From NCBI GenBank assembly GCA_016987375.1, contig PJRA01000263.1:6097274-6161273 (forward strand): 64,000 nucleotides of DNA, read 5' to 3'. This document shows positions 13,425-23,591 of this stretch, one piece after another. The position numbers and the translations under genes are program-made. The notes beneath the pieces were generated by a model. It was given only the letters and a program-made list of their open reading frames with translations, did no database searches and was not told the origin of the DNA. How positions within the stretch are numbered: position 1 is the first letter of the stretch; each line of letters opens with the position of its first letter. This DNA is from Brachionus koreanus. Taxonomy: Eukaryota > Rotifera > Eurotatoria > Ploima > Brachionidae.

Positions 13425-14031
13425 GTATAGTTAATTTTCAATCTTAAAGTAATATTTTTAAGTATTTATTAATAATATTTAAAGTTTAATCAAAGTAATA
13501 TATGAATTCTACCTTTTAGCATACCTACAAATCAGAAATCCATATTTCTTCCGACTTGTACTTAGCATTTCTGCATTTGAAAATTATTATTCTGATTTGT
13601 ATCATTTTCAACAATTCTGAATTCAACACCATCAAAAGCAATGAATGAATGCATTGTAGCATTTATATTTATTTGTTTTTATATTTTCTAATTATTTACT
13701 AAATTGCTTATATATATTTAGATTTAGTTAAATACAACAATGGCAACTTTTAGATGAATTTTTATGCTAAGAACCACAAAAGATCAATCGATTACATTGA
13801 ATACTTATCGTATTTTTTCAGGTTCAATAAGTTCTGGATTTTTAAAAACAAAAAGGAATTTCACCATAAAAATTAAAATTATTAAATAAAAAAATTTGAA
13901 TTTAATGTTCACAAAAATATAAATCAATCAAAGGAAATATCAGGTAAAATGTAGTTAAAAATTAAAACACCTATTAAAAAAAAATTATTAGATCGATCAA
14001 AAATTCTTTCTACTTTCGAGAATATTTTTTG
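13425..14031. other. Intergenic, nothing recognised
   Basis: A+T-rich sequence between the exon copy and the 14.0-kb gene. No coding signal or element end was identified. Confidence 0.5.
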
Positions 14032-15283
14032 ATGCAAAATGATAAATTTGAGTTGTCTCGTACAGATGATTTGACAATCGGTTTACTTCAACAGCTTTCT
14101 TTCTATGGATTTTTAAATGCAATTGAGACAATGGTAAAGAAATATTCAGTTTCAGCCGAGCTTGCTGTTGTAAAAAATTTAAGTTTTTTTAAACGAATCA
14201 AGAATAGGTATAATGAGTCAATGATTTTAATCGAAAAGAAATGCAATATAAAAGTAATAATAATTAGAATTTATAATTTTGTAATTTATATGTATATTAA
14301 TTAACTAATTTCTTATTGAAAATAATTTTAGAAAAATATATTATTAAATTTAAAAAGATTTAACGAGTCAGTTGGATATTTAATTGAAACAAAACAGACG
14401 TTTTATAGAGGTATTTTTTTTATTTTAATTTTCTTTATTTAAAATAATTATTTTAGATCGAACTGAAGATGAATTTGATTTTGCAAAAAAAATCCAGTAA
14501 AAGACCCAGTTGTCCAACTAATATAAGTTACGTCAGCGACTTAATCCATTAACTTCCAATAATGCTAAATAGTGTTATCAAATTAAAACTAATTAAAATA
14601 CTTTTTAAGTGAGTAAAATTATTAATGAATCAACATTATTGATTTGACTTAAGACCTGTGCTATTAAATAAGTCTGTCCGGAAATTACAATCGAGAATTT
14701 ATGTTTCAAGATTAATTAGAAAGAATTGCCATTAAAAAAACCAAAAAAAAAGACAGTTTTTCTACTTAAGAAAAACTTCATAATAACTAAATATAAAATA
14801 AATCAGATATATTTACCATTTTGTCCAATTTCTTTGTATTGTTCGATTAAGTTTATATCGTAAAATGAAGGATTTTTAAATATACAGTGGTGATTTGATA
14901 TAAGGGTCCATCGCAAATTTACGTAAATTTGTGTAAATTAACGTAAAAAATGGTAATTTGACTATTTTTTACTTTAAACAAGAATTGTAAATTAATTATA
15001 ATTTACACAATTTTACGTAAAATTTAGTTAATTTACCAATTTTTGCGTTAATTTATGTTAACTCCTAAAATTTCAAAAAAATTTCAAATTTAGCTGTTTT
15101 TCATAAAATTTTGCTTAAAAATATTATTTGTCATTTTTTCTTTAAATTTATTGCTTTACCTTTTTGAATTGTAGATACAATTTAGAAATAAATCGAATAC
15201 TTTTCAATTCTGAAGAAGCAAAATCTGAATTGGGTGAAAAAATTGATGACCGAGATATCATCAATGAATTTTTGCAAAAATAA
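14032..15283 (+). CDS. Small coiled-coil-like protein of unknown function
   Basis: Not recognised. Four exons join in frame with GT-AG sites: 14032-14253, 14332-14410, 14457-14496 and 15175-15283, giving 149 residues. The product is charged and helical-looking (for example FFKRIKNRYNESMILIEKK, FNESVGYLIETKQTFYR, and the C-terminus DDRDIINEFLQK). I see no signal peptide, membrane segment or cysteine motif. Exon 3 could also read through to a stop at 14498-14500, but splicing from the gt at 14497 joins perfectly to exon 4. The large last intron holds a palindromic A+T repeat at about 14910-15065. That exon 4 is real is supported by its open, diverged copy at 12.1-13.4 kb. Confidence 0.6.
14910..15065. 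repeat. Palindromic A+T-rich repeat
   Basis: The motif ttacgtaaattt and near relatives recur in opposite orientations around a centre near 14980: aaatttacgtaaatttgtg on the left, cacaattttacgtaaaattt on the right. It looks like a degraded foldback or MITE. I could not define target duplications. Confidence 0.45.
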
Positions 15284-15360
15284 AATCTAAAAAGTAAATT
15301 GCTTAAGATTTTTTCTAAAATTTCTAATTCAGAAAATTAATTTTTAGAACAATAAACAGT

Positions 15361-15552
15361 ATGGATGATGCGATTCCCGAGAATGAAAAAGTAGGAAAAT
15401 ATTTTTAAAAATAAATTATCATTGAACAATTACCAAATATCATATGCTAGAAAAAATAAACCAAAAATTTTGTACTAATTTCTTTTATTAATTTTTTTTT
15501 AAAGGAACAACAATCTGGCTCAAATATTGAGGTGGAGACGACCAATAAGGAA
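15361..15552 (+). CDS. Possible first exons of an unidentified gene
   Basis: Exons 15361-15390 (starting MDDAIPENEK) and 15505-15552 (EQQSGSNIEVETTNKE) would splice in phase. I could not find a convincing third exon downstream, so this is either the start of an untraced gene or a remnant. Confidence 0.25.
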
Positions 15553-15726
15553 GTGTATTTAAAATTTTTTTTTATTACTGATTAATTTGACTTGACGTGT
15601 CGCTGTTTCAGTCAGCGACGTTCTTTTATTTGGTTTCTCGATAAAAGAATTAGTCAAATTATATCAATCATATTTAGTAGATATTAAAAATTTCTTTTGT
15701 TATTGAAATATTTTGTTGCTCAATTA

Positions 15727-15860
15727 GACTAACCCTAACCCATTAGGCGAACCGTCCGACCAAACCGGCCGTCAAAGACGTCCAAACTGTGCGATGCAGC
15801 CGATCCAACCGAGCGAAATTGCCGATAAAACCGATCAAAACCATCCCATCCAAACAACTT
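15727..15860. repeat. G+C-rich degenerate repeat island
   Basis: About 130 bp much richer in G+C than anything nearby. It is made of imperfect CCGA/CCAAACCG-type units (ccgaccaaaccggccgtc, agccgatccaaccgagc, gccgataaaaccgatc). Origin unknown; see findings. Confidence 0.55.
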
Positions 15861-15950
15861 AAAAAATCCATAAAAAATTTAATTTTGTTATGAAATATAT
15901 TTTTATTTAAAATTTTAACATAAATATACAACTTGTTTGTTTATTTAAAA

Positions 15951-17040
15951 ATTAAATTTTTTAAACTTTTTTTTTTAGTTATTTCTTTGTTTTTTTTTCG
16001 AGCATTCACACTTTTTTCCCACATCTTCTTACACTCGGTTATACTTTTAACCATACATTCTTTTTCAAAAAAGCCTTTAACAAGGAATTAGAATTAATTT
16101 AATTTTGTTATAAATAAAACTTTTAATTTTTTGAATTGAACTTGGATAAAGTTTTTTTAGTTTATCCGGTCCAAAATTACTGGAAACTTTCTTTTTATGT
16201 AATCTATTAATAATTTTTTAAAATACAATCTCTACTCTTCATACTAATTAAAAAAAAGGTTATTTTTGTTTTTTACAAATTAGTTAAATTTTTTACTATA
16301 TTAGTGTCATGTTGTTTAATTTTGACATCACTTTCGCCTGAGTTATCAACCCTTATTTCGACTTGATTGAATTCTATTGGCTCATCTGCGGTTCTTTTTT
16401 CACTTATTTCCTTATTTTGAGTTAATAACTAGAAAAAACTTGTTCATTAATATCAGTAAAATTTTATAATCAATACTTTAAATATTTAAGAAATACTTCC
16501 AAGTGAATCCAATTTTGAACTAATTTCACTCAACTTTGTTTCAAGTTATTATACTTTGTCTTGTAACTTTAAAAAAAATATTTTTAGAAAATTTACTATA
16601 TTTAATAGAGAAAAATTGAAATACTTCTTTATTTTGTTTAAAATATTGGTTGACCATTCTTTTCAAAATAACATTTTTTTCCTGTTTATCACTTAACTTC
16701 CTCCAATCACAATCGTCTAGTATTGACAGCATCTAAAAAGATTGTGACAGAGGGATTTTCCTCTTTCTTGAAATAGCCTGAGCTTCGGATGTAGCATTTA
16801 CGGAAGTTGAAGGTTAAACTGGAGTTGGTACATCAGTCTCACGAGGATTCTCATCAAATGATTCAGATGTCCTTTTACTTGATTCAGCAGCATTTCAACT
16901 AACTGCTTGGTTCGCATTTGAATTGTCGGTTTCATGAATTAAGATACCAGAAGGTTCATTCCTGTTTTCTTTTGATAGTAACTCCGCTAAGAGATTATAT
17001 TTTTTAGTTCTGTCACAAACTAATACCGACACAACACTTT
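15951..17040 (-). pseudogene. Broken minus-strand coding sequence, family unknown
   Basis: Minus-strand translation gives protein-like segments in a consistent direction: DRTKKYNLLAELLSKENRNE and HETDNSNANQAVS near 16.9 kb, SDKQEKNVILKRMVNQYFKQ at 16.6-16.7 kb, LETKLSEISSKLDSLG near 16.5 kb, ADEPIEFNQVEIRVDNSGE near 16.35 kb, ECKKMWEKSVNARKKN near 16.0 kb. Several in-frame stops interrupt them (after NQAVS, after TDVPTPV, and two before LETKLSE). I do not recognise the family. It could be a dead host gene or part of the mobile element whose helicase fragment lies just upstream. Confidence 0.4.
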
Positions 17041-17099
17041 AAATTCCTATCTAGAAAATTTGAAAAAAACATTTTTAGTAATTTCTAAATATATTTTTC

Positions 17100-17275
17100 A
17101 TTTATGTTATTTATGGACAAATCGCTTTAGTTGAATATAGAGGGCGCCCACAAACTGGTAGAAGCTGTCCTGGGTCTCCAACCAAAATAACAGATAAACC
17201 ACCAAGTAAACAATTAGCCTTAATTTCCTGAAGTCTTTTATTAATGATGCCGAATAGTTTTTGAAAAATCATGGC
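17100..17275 (-). mobile_element. PIF1/Helitron-type helicase fragment
   Basis: Minus-strand frame reads IINKRLQEIKANCLLGGLSV, then ILVGDPGQLLPVCGRPLYS. The GDPGQLLPV piece is the PIF1-family helicase motif III region, common in Helitrons and related rolling-circle elements. Walker motifs and the remainder are not visible. Confidence 0.6.
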
Positions 17276-17690
17276 TTTTTAGTTCATTATTCCCATTTTC
17301 AACTGAACATCCTTTTATTAATGAGTTTATTAATGCGCTTTTTCGAAGTCTTTCTAAGTTGTTTAAAATCACAGTGTGCTTGAAGATATTATTGGCTTCA
17401 AGAGTGGAATATACTTCAAGAATTTTGATAAATCTGGTTGATCTTTTCTGCCCCACAACCGTAGAAAGAATGAATTCCAAAAAGTATCCGTCGTTTTGCA
17501 ATTCATTCTTAATTTTTTGACCTTCTTCCACGAGTTTGGATTTACAATTACGTACTAGATAGTTTAGATGCTTGGAATGACGCTTTGGTTCATAATTTTC
17601 TAAGTAAACGCCTCTCAGAATGATTTCTGTTATTAGCTCTTCTTCTTTGATTTCTTTCGTTAATTTTTCTTTCGCTTGTGTCCCTTTCAA
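17241..17690 (-). CDS. Open frame of 149 codons, unknown
   Basis: A minus-strand open frame (MKGTQAKEKLTKEIKEEELI at its start) lies immediately upstream of, and slightly overlapping in another frame, the PIF1 fragment. It is lysine-rich and helical-looking. I recognise no domain. Position suggests it belonged to the same mobile element before a frameshift, but this is inference. Confidence 0.3.
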   Translation of the reverse strand: MKGTQAKEKLTKEIKEEELITEIILRGVYLENYEPKRHSKHLNYLVRNCKSKLVEEGQKIKNELQNDGYFLEFILSTVVGQKRSTRFIKILEVYSTLEANNIFKHTVILNNLERLRKSALINSLIKGCSVENGNNELKSHDFSKTIRHH

Positions 17691-17699
17691 TAAAAAGTT

Positions 17700-18699
17700 C
17701 TTTTAGGCGTAACCAAATATGGTCTGGAATGCCGAGGTGCAAGGTTTTTGTTCGGATTCGCAATTATGTGTCTGTATCGGAGCACATTGTGTAAAATTGT
17801 TGTTTATCATAATTAGGAGTTGAACAGGAAAAATATCCGAAATAGATAATTAATATTTTGGTGCTAAACAATTAAATTTTAACGTCCAAGATATTTCGAT
17901 TTGCTGTTTCAAATTTTTTATATCTTATTTATTTATTCCAATAGAAAAAACTCACATGTTATTAATTTTTGAAAAAGATCTTTAGGTTTTGTGAAATATG
18001 GTACAAAATAAAAAAAAAAAGATTAATGCTAATAACTTTTTTTCTGAAGACTATTAATAAGTTCTGTAACCGCAACAAATTGCAAAAATTCAAGGTCTGT
18101 TAATGATGTGCAAATTCTCTGTAAAATGCACTATAGTCAAATTTGTCCAAATTTTAATAATAGTAGTAGTAGTAGTAGTAGTAAAAAGAACAGCAACCTC
18201 AACTATAACAAGTCCAAGTAGAACCATTTGCTTTTCCCTAAATTTTCACCATCTTCATAAAAAAGATCAAGAGACTTTTCAGTATTATTTTCATCATACC
18301 AAGTCAATTGTTTACATGGACAGAATCCCCCTGGCTTGTATCAAAAAATAAAATTTTTGACCCCCACTAAAATTTTGGTTAACCCAAAGTTTTCATATAC
18401 GTAGAATCTAAAAATGAGGTTTAAATCCATATCTGAAGATAGTATGAAAGTTTTGCATCGCGCGAACTTTCTTTGATTTATTTTTAATAAGATGATTTTA
18501 ATTTTGGACATTTTAAAAACAAAAATTAAAATTAAGAAGAAATTTATGATTTAAAATTAGATATTTATTAAAAATTTTATTCAATTTTTAAAATTTTTTT
18601 CGATTTTAATTCAAATGGTTTAATTTTTACTTAACATTTAAGGCGTCTCCAAAATATCTCTATTGAATTATCTATATCTAATATTTAATTTTCTATTGA
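17700..18699. other. Intergenic
   Basis: No gene supported. Contains a short (TAG)n run near 18162-18183, which creates a valine-rich spurious reading frame. Confidence 0.6.
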
Positions 18700-19551
18700 T
18701 TAAAAGCCCTCAATAATTTCTTTTGCAAAATTTTTCATCTTAAAATATTTTTCGTTGTGATTTCTGTTAAATTCACTCGAAATATTGTCGTTTTTTAATT
18801 CTTTTATTTGATTACTTTCGATCAATTTTTTATATTGGCTATTTATTCTCAAAACTTTGTCATAATTATTTTTCAAATTTTCAATATCATGAAAAAAATC
18901 GTCATCAAATAATTTTAAATTTTCCTGAAACGATTGACACTTTAATTTATACGATTCTAAATCGATTATCAGTTGTTTGTTTTTAATTTCTAGTTCATGC
19001 AAACTTTCAATTTTCTTTCTTAAATTGCTTAACTCATCTTCATAAAATTTACATTTGGACTCGAACATTTCAATTTCTAGTTTCATTTTGTTAATTAGAT
19101 CAAGTTTAACTGCATTTGAGTTCACTTCATCTTCGTACTTTTTAAGCAAATTTTGTTGCATTTCACATAATTTGACATAACTTTTCTAAAACAAAATCAA
19201 TAATATATTGTGTGAATTGAATTTACCAAAATTTACTTTATTTATTTCATTATATACTTGAATGTTTTGTTTTGATTGTGATTGTGACACCGAGTTTTTA
19301 GGAATGATCTTTTGATTAGAGCTGGATGTGCAAACTGTACATTTATTACTGTATTTTTTTTTTATGTCATCTTCTGAATTCGTTGGCCTTGTGTCATCTG
19401 TTTGAAGTCCTATCGTTGATTTAGGAAAATTTTTCAATTTTGATAATTCCTCTTTTAACCTTTTGTTTTCATTGTAAAATTCAGTTAGTTTTTCTTTAAA
19501 GTATTCATTTTCCAAACAAATTTTTAAGCAATTATGATTCACACAACTCAT
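18700..19551 (-). CDS. Short coiled-coil protein ending in the CEP290 C-terminal motif
   Basis: Two exons, 19551-19237 and 19185-18700, join in phase 0 to 266 residues. Exon 1 has a coiled coil (YNENKRLKEELSKLK) and a Cys/Ser-rich linker. Exon 2 is almost all coiled coil and contains LKLFDDDFFHDIENLKNNYD. This parallels the extreme C-terminus of CEP290 (L..FD.DFF..IEDLK.NY), a ciliary transition-zone protein of about 2,500 residues. The start is a clear ATG with no earlier exon visible, and GRB2 begins on the other strand 945 bp away, so the remaining CEP290 body is not adjacent. It may be a split-off C-terminal piece or a distinct paralogue. Confidence 0.55.
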
Positions 19552-20496
19552 TTTTTTTTTATGAAAAAAGAAAATTTATTTGATATTCGATTTCAACACC
19601 GGTTTCTACAGTAACTTTAATTTATGATGCATCAAAAATTAGTCTGTAAATTTTCATTTCGAATTTGTTCTTGAATTAGAATTTAGAAATGAAAAGCAAG
19701 TATTTATTTCAAGATTCATCAGATCTTAGTATATTAAATTCTCGAAAAAATCATATTAATTAGAAATTTTTCAGATTTTTCATTATATAAGAAAACATTT
19801 AAGGTTTAAATTATTTTTATTTTAATTTTAAGAAAATTTTTCGTTTATTTCATTTTCGAAAATGTTAGAGATATTTTGGATGCTTTTTTTTCCAAGAAAA
19901 ATTTTTAATCAATGAAGCAAAAATATTGAAATTTTTTGCTTATAAAGCCTAACTAACTGAGGTGGACACTTAAAAATTTTATTTTTTTTCAGCTTAAAAA
20001 CTTGGTCTATTTTATAAACCTTCTAGATAAAATGAAGCACACCTTATGTTTTTTTCTTAATTTCTGATTTATTGTAAAATTAAATTTGATAGAAACTCTA
20101 AAATATCTAAAGCTTTTAATTTTAGTATTTAATACATGCAAAGATTTAATCTTAAACAGAAATTAAAATTTGAATTTATTTTACCTGCATTTTTGCAATA
20201 ACTCTAATAATCAAGACCAGATTCAAATTAAGAAATTCGAATAATCAAGCTTAAAATTTCCTTTAATTTTTTTTGGGTCATTATGTTTTATCCATTTGTA
20301 AATATTTATTAATCTTTGATTTTAATCGTAAGCTATAGATACATTTCATAGCCTAAATAAATTTCAAGTTTTTAATAAATGTTTGATTAATCCTAAAGTT
20401 TAAATTGTTTGCTTTATCAAATATTTTTGGTCAACACACATTCATAAATTACTCTCTAATTTTTAATCTTGTTTTAGGCAATATTTTATAAAAAAT
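19552..20496. promoter_or_regulatory. Divergent intergenic region, CEP290-like / GRB2
   Basis: Nearly 950 bp of A+T-rich DNA between two divergent genes, so both promoters must lie here. An acceptor (cttgttttag, ending at 20477) just before the GRB2 ATG suggests a 5' UTR intron or a trans-splice site. Confidence 0.5.
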
Positions 20497-21209
20497 ATGG
20501 AAGCAGTGGCCAAATATCCCTATACAGCAAGTAGCTCCAGCGAGTTGAGTTTCAACGCTGGCGACATTCTGAAAATAATCCCTTATGATGAATTCTGGTG
20601 CAGAGGAAGAATAAGTACAAAAGAGGGATATGTACCAAAAACATATATTACTGAAAAGCCACATCCTTGGTTCAAGGGAAGAATAACTCGTGAAGAATCA
20701 GAAGAATTACTGCTAAAGAGAGATAAAAACACTGGGCAATATAAGCATATTGATGGAGCGTTTTTAATTCGACATAGTGAAAACTCACCAGAGGATTTCT
20801 CAGCATCAGTTAAATATAACGATGCTGTGCAGCATTTTAAAATATTTTTTCGAGAATTTAAATACTACATTTGGGCAAAGCCTTTTGACTCGTTCAATGA
20901 GTTAGTCGATTATTATCGAACTACGTCGATTAGCCGATCTCAACAAATATTTTTAAAAGATATGTCTGAGGAAGGAAAATTGTATCAGGCAGCTTACGAT
21001 TTTGAAGCCGAATATGAATCTGAGATGACAATGAAAAAAGGTGATATAATCCGAGTTACTGAGACATCAGATCCAAATTGGTGGTCAGGTAAAAATTCAA
21101 GTAAATTTATTGACTATATTTATGTTTAATTTTTTAAATTGAAGCTGTAAATGAGCAAACAGGAAAATGTGGAATAGTTCCCTGTCAATATTTAACTCCT
21201 TTAAAATAA
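20497..21209 (+). CDS. GRB2: GRB2/Drk/SEM-5 SH3-SH2-SH3 adaptor
   Basis: Cytoplasmic adaptor linking tyrosine-kinase receptors to the Ras exchange factor SOS. Exons 20497-21088 and 21145-21209 give 218 residues (human 217). N-SH3 covers residues 1-55 (ALYDY-type start MEAVAKYPYT), SH2 covers about 58-152, and C-SH3 about 157-215. The SH2 phosphotyrosine Arg is Arg92 in GAFLIRHS. The EF-loop Trp that gives pYxN specificity is kept in YYIWAKPF. The last exon supplies GKCGIVPCQYLTPLK. An insert of about ten residues separates the SH2 start from GAFLIR compared with human. AATAAA overlaps the stop region (21205) and probably directs polyadenylation near 21240. Confidence 0.95.
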
Positions 21210-21649
21210 AAAATTAAATGTTTTGAATATTATTAACAAGTCGGCCAGATGTGCGTCTTTTATTATGAATTTAAATTAAATTATATTTTTGTATATTAAA
21301 ATTAAGATAAACTAAATTTGATTATAGGAAAATGCACCTCTTTAAAATGTAAAAGACTTTGTTAATGAGATGGTAGATTATTTTTGATTACTATCTCAGT
21401 TTAAAAATGTGAGTTAGCTTTTTAAATTAATTGTAAATATGATTTTTATTGATTTAATAAAATGATTTAAATTTTTTATTTTTAATAGAAATTTTGTTGT
21501 AAAATAATTATAACAATGATGACAGTGAGCTTAATTGATAATTAATCTGCTAAAGTATTCATTATTTGCTTGATTAAAATATCTTAATTTTAATGTTAGC
21601 ATCTATTTTGATTTAATTTTATTAATTTATTTTTTTTTGTTTCTTTCGC

Positions 21650-22890
21650 CATCCAGCAATCAAGCTACTCTTTGAAACTATTTAGGCTCTTTGCATTTAC
21701 AAAATCTTCCGGGAGTTTATTACATCCATTTACGACTCTATTTGTAAAAAAGTTAAACTTGTAAGACAAGCTATTTCTCCTCAACTCGTATCTTCGGCTA
21801 CCAGGTTTTGTGTTAAGATTGTAGTTGATTCCTTTTATTAAATTGAATTTGTTCATAATTGTTTACCAATTTGAACATCTGGATTAGACCACCTCCTTAA
21901 TCCTCTTGCTATCAAGTTGGTTAAATCTAGCCTTAACAAATGTTGTTGTAATCCAAGATTTGTTACTCTTCTTAAGTTCATTTATGTCCTTTTCTGTATA
22001 AGGACACCAAGCACTGACAGCATATTCCAGGTGTGGTCTAACCATTGAACAATACAATAATTTTATGGTCTCGCTACAAGTATACTTAAATGCTTTCCTA
22101 TTTAAGCCCAATATTTTATTTGCTTTAGATGTAGCATTTTTGACTTGAGTAGTCCTTTTTTAAATCACTTTGTATGTAAATCTCCAAATCCCTTTTAACG
22201 TTTGACTTACTCAAGGTTTTTGAAACAATTTTATAATCAAATTTATAATCTAACCCAATCACACTTTTGACCATTTACACACTTGATTGTAAGATATAAA
22301 TCTATTTCAAGCTATCAATTCTTGATAAGATCTATGTGTCATCAACAAAAAGCTTTACAATTGTTTTGGACAATACTCAACATATTCGTATAAATAATAA
22401 AGAAGAGAGGAACTAGCACTGAACCTTGTGGAACTCAACTTTTAACCTTTATCTAACTTAAGCTGGTATCCCCTAAAAATACTCTTTGTGAACGTTCTAA
22501 ATGAAACGACTTGTTCCAATTTATCAATATGATTATATTAAATTGGTAAGACATTTTAAGGTAAGAAACCTGTAACTGTGATGTGGATATTAAATTGTTT
22601 TCAAGCAAATGCTCTAATATTGGTATTGGTCATTTAATTATGGACTGCAAGACTTTACATACAATAGAAATTAACGATACTGGACGTTAATTTTATGCAA
22701 AGAGTCTAAAGTTCCCCTATGCAATGGTGTTACATTTGTTTGCTTCAAACTTCTGATAGCTCTCCTAAAATTAACGATTTTCTTAACAGAATTGAAAGAT
22801 GAAGAGCAACCGATTTAGCTTGATTTCAATTCCATGAATCCTGTCGGGTCCGATAGCCTTATTCGAGTTTTTCGCCTTTTTTAACATTTA
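21650..22890 (-). mobile_element. Jockey/CR1-like LINE remnant with reverse-transcriptase domain
   Basis: Minus-strand pieces in order: NKAIGPDRIHGIEIK (about 22.85 kb), RPVSLISIVCKVLQSIIK, VPQGSVLVPLFFIIYTNML (about 22.4 kb), then IKLLYCSMVRPHLEYAVSAW (about 22.0-22.1 kb), and finally FFTNRVVNGCNKLPEDFVN (about 21.7-21.8 kb). These are consecutive conserved blocks of a non-LTR reverse transcriptase. Several stops and frameshifts show it is inactive. It lies between GRB2 and the copy of GRB2's last exon. Confidence 0.85.
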
Positions 22891-23193
22891 TAAGATGCAT
22901 GATTCAATGTTCTAAATGAATATTTTGTGCCTAATATGCTCTAAAATGAATTTTATATTCAAAGTCAATTTTTAAGTTAAAATCAACTGTAAAAATCAAC
23001 AGAAAAATTTTTACTTTTTTTGATCTCAAAAATACTACTGACAGAAAATTTATTGAAAATATTCATTTAAAGTATTAGCAAAGTAAAATATAAATTAATT
23101 TTAAGAATTTAAAAATAAATAAAATTTTTGGCCAAAAAACTTTTTGATAACGCTTAAAATTAAATTTTTTTCATTTAAAAGTTTCGATGATTC

Positions 23194-23476
23194 AAGCTGT
23201 AAATGAGCAAACAGAAAAATGTGGAATAGTTCTCTGTCAATATTTAACTCCTTTAACACTCAAATGACCGGCTATTTTTGTCAAAAAATTTGTTTAAATG
23301 TTTTATTAGTTCCATAAAAGTCTGTTACATGAAAAAGACTAAATTTAACAATGTTTATATGATTGATAGTTAATTAAAAATTAAACTTGAATCTTTGAAA
23401 AAGAGTCAGATTGACACGGCCGGTCCTTTGAGTGTTAAGATAAAAAATCAAATGCTTTGAATAATATTAACAAGAA
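23194..23476 (+). pseudogene. Duplicate of GRB2 terminal exon, split by a piggyBac-type MITE
   Basis: The stretch 23194-23256 copies GRB2 exon 2 starting right at an AG acceptor (caag/ctgtaaatgag). It encodes AVNEQTEKCGIVLCQYLTPL, with Gly-to-Glu and Pro-to-Leu changes. After the MITE, 23439-23476 copies the original 3' UTR down to attaacaag, where a short A run follows. The MITE adds codons TLK and a stop. It could be an alternative last exon, but the Pro lost is the conserved SH3 proline, so a dead copy is more likely. Confidence 0.7.
23257..23434. mobile_element. piggyBac-type MITE
   Basis: Inverted ends CACTCAAATGACCGG (23257) and CCGGTCCTTTGAGTG (ending 23434), bordered by TTAA on both sides (23253-23256, 23435-23438). 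The uninterrupted parent sequence in GRB2 has a single TTAA (within cctttaaaata), so the insertion site is confirmed inside this window. 178 bp, no coding capacity. Confidence 0.88.
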
Positions 23477-23591
23477 AAAAGTTGGAGTTTTTTAATTTGA
23501 CGATTCAATTTTTGTGATTTATACTCTAATGAAATTAAAATATTGACTAAAATAAAATTTTAAAAAATTTAAAAAAATATATTTTTATTAA

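Noticed and set aside
15724..15738. Telomere-like ctaaccctaaccc
   Set aside because: Only two units, not an array; no sign of a chromosome end.
15951..16081. CHCH-type (twin CX9C) terminal exon
   Set aside because: The ECMVKSITECKKMW piece has CX7C spacing and no partner Cys pair was found; kept only as part of the pseudogene.
18103..18351. Plus-strand open frame with a valine run
   Set aside because: Produced by a (TAG)n microsatellite; no other coding support.
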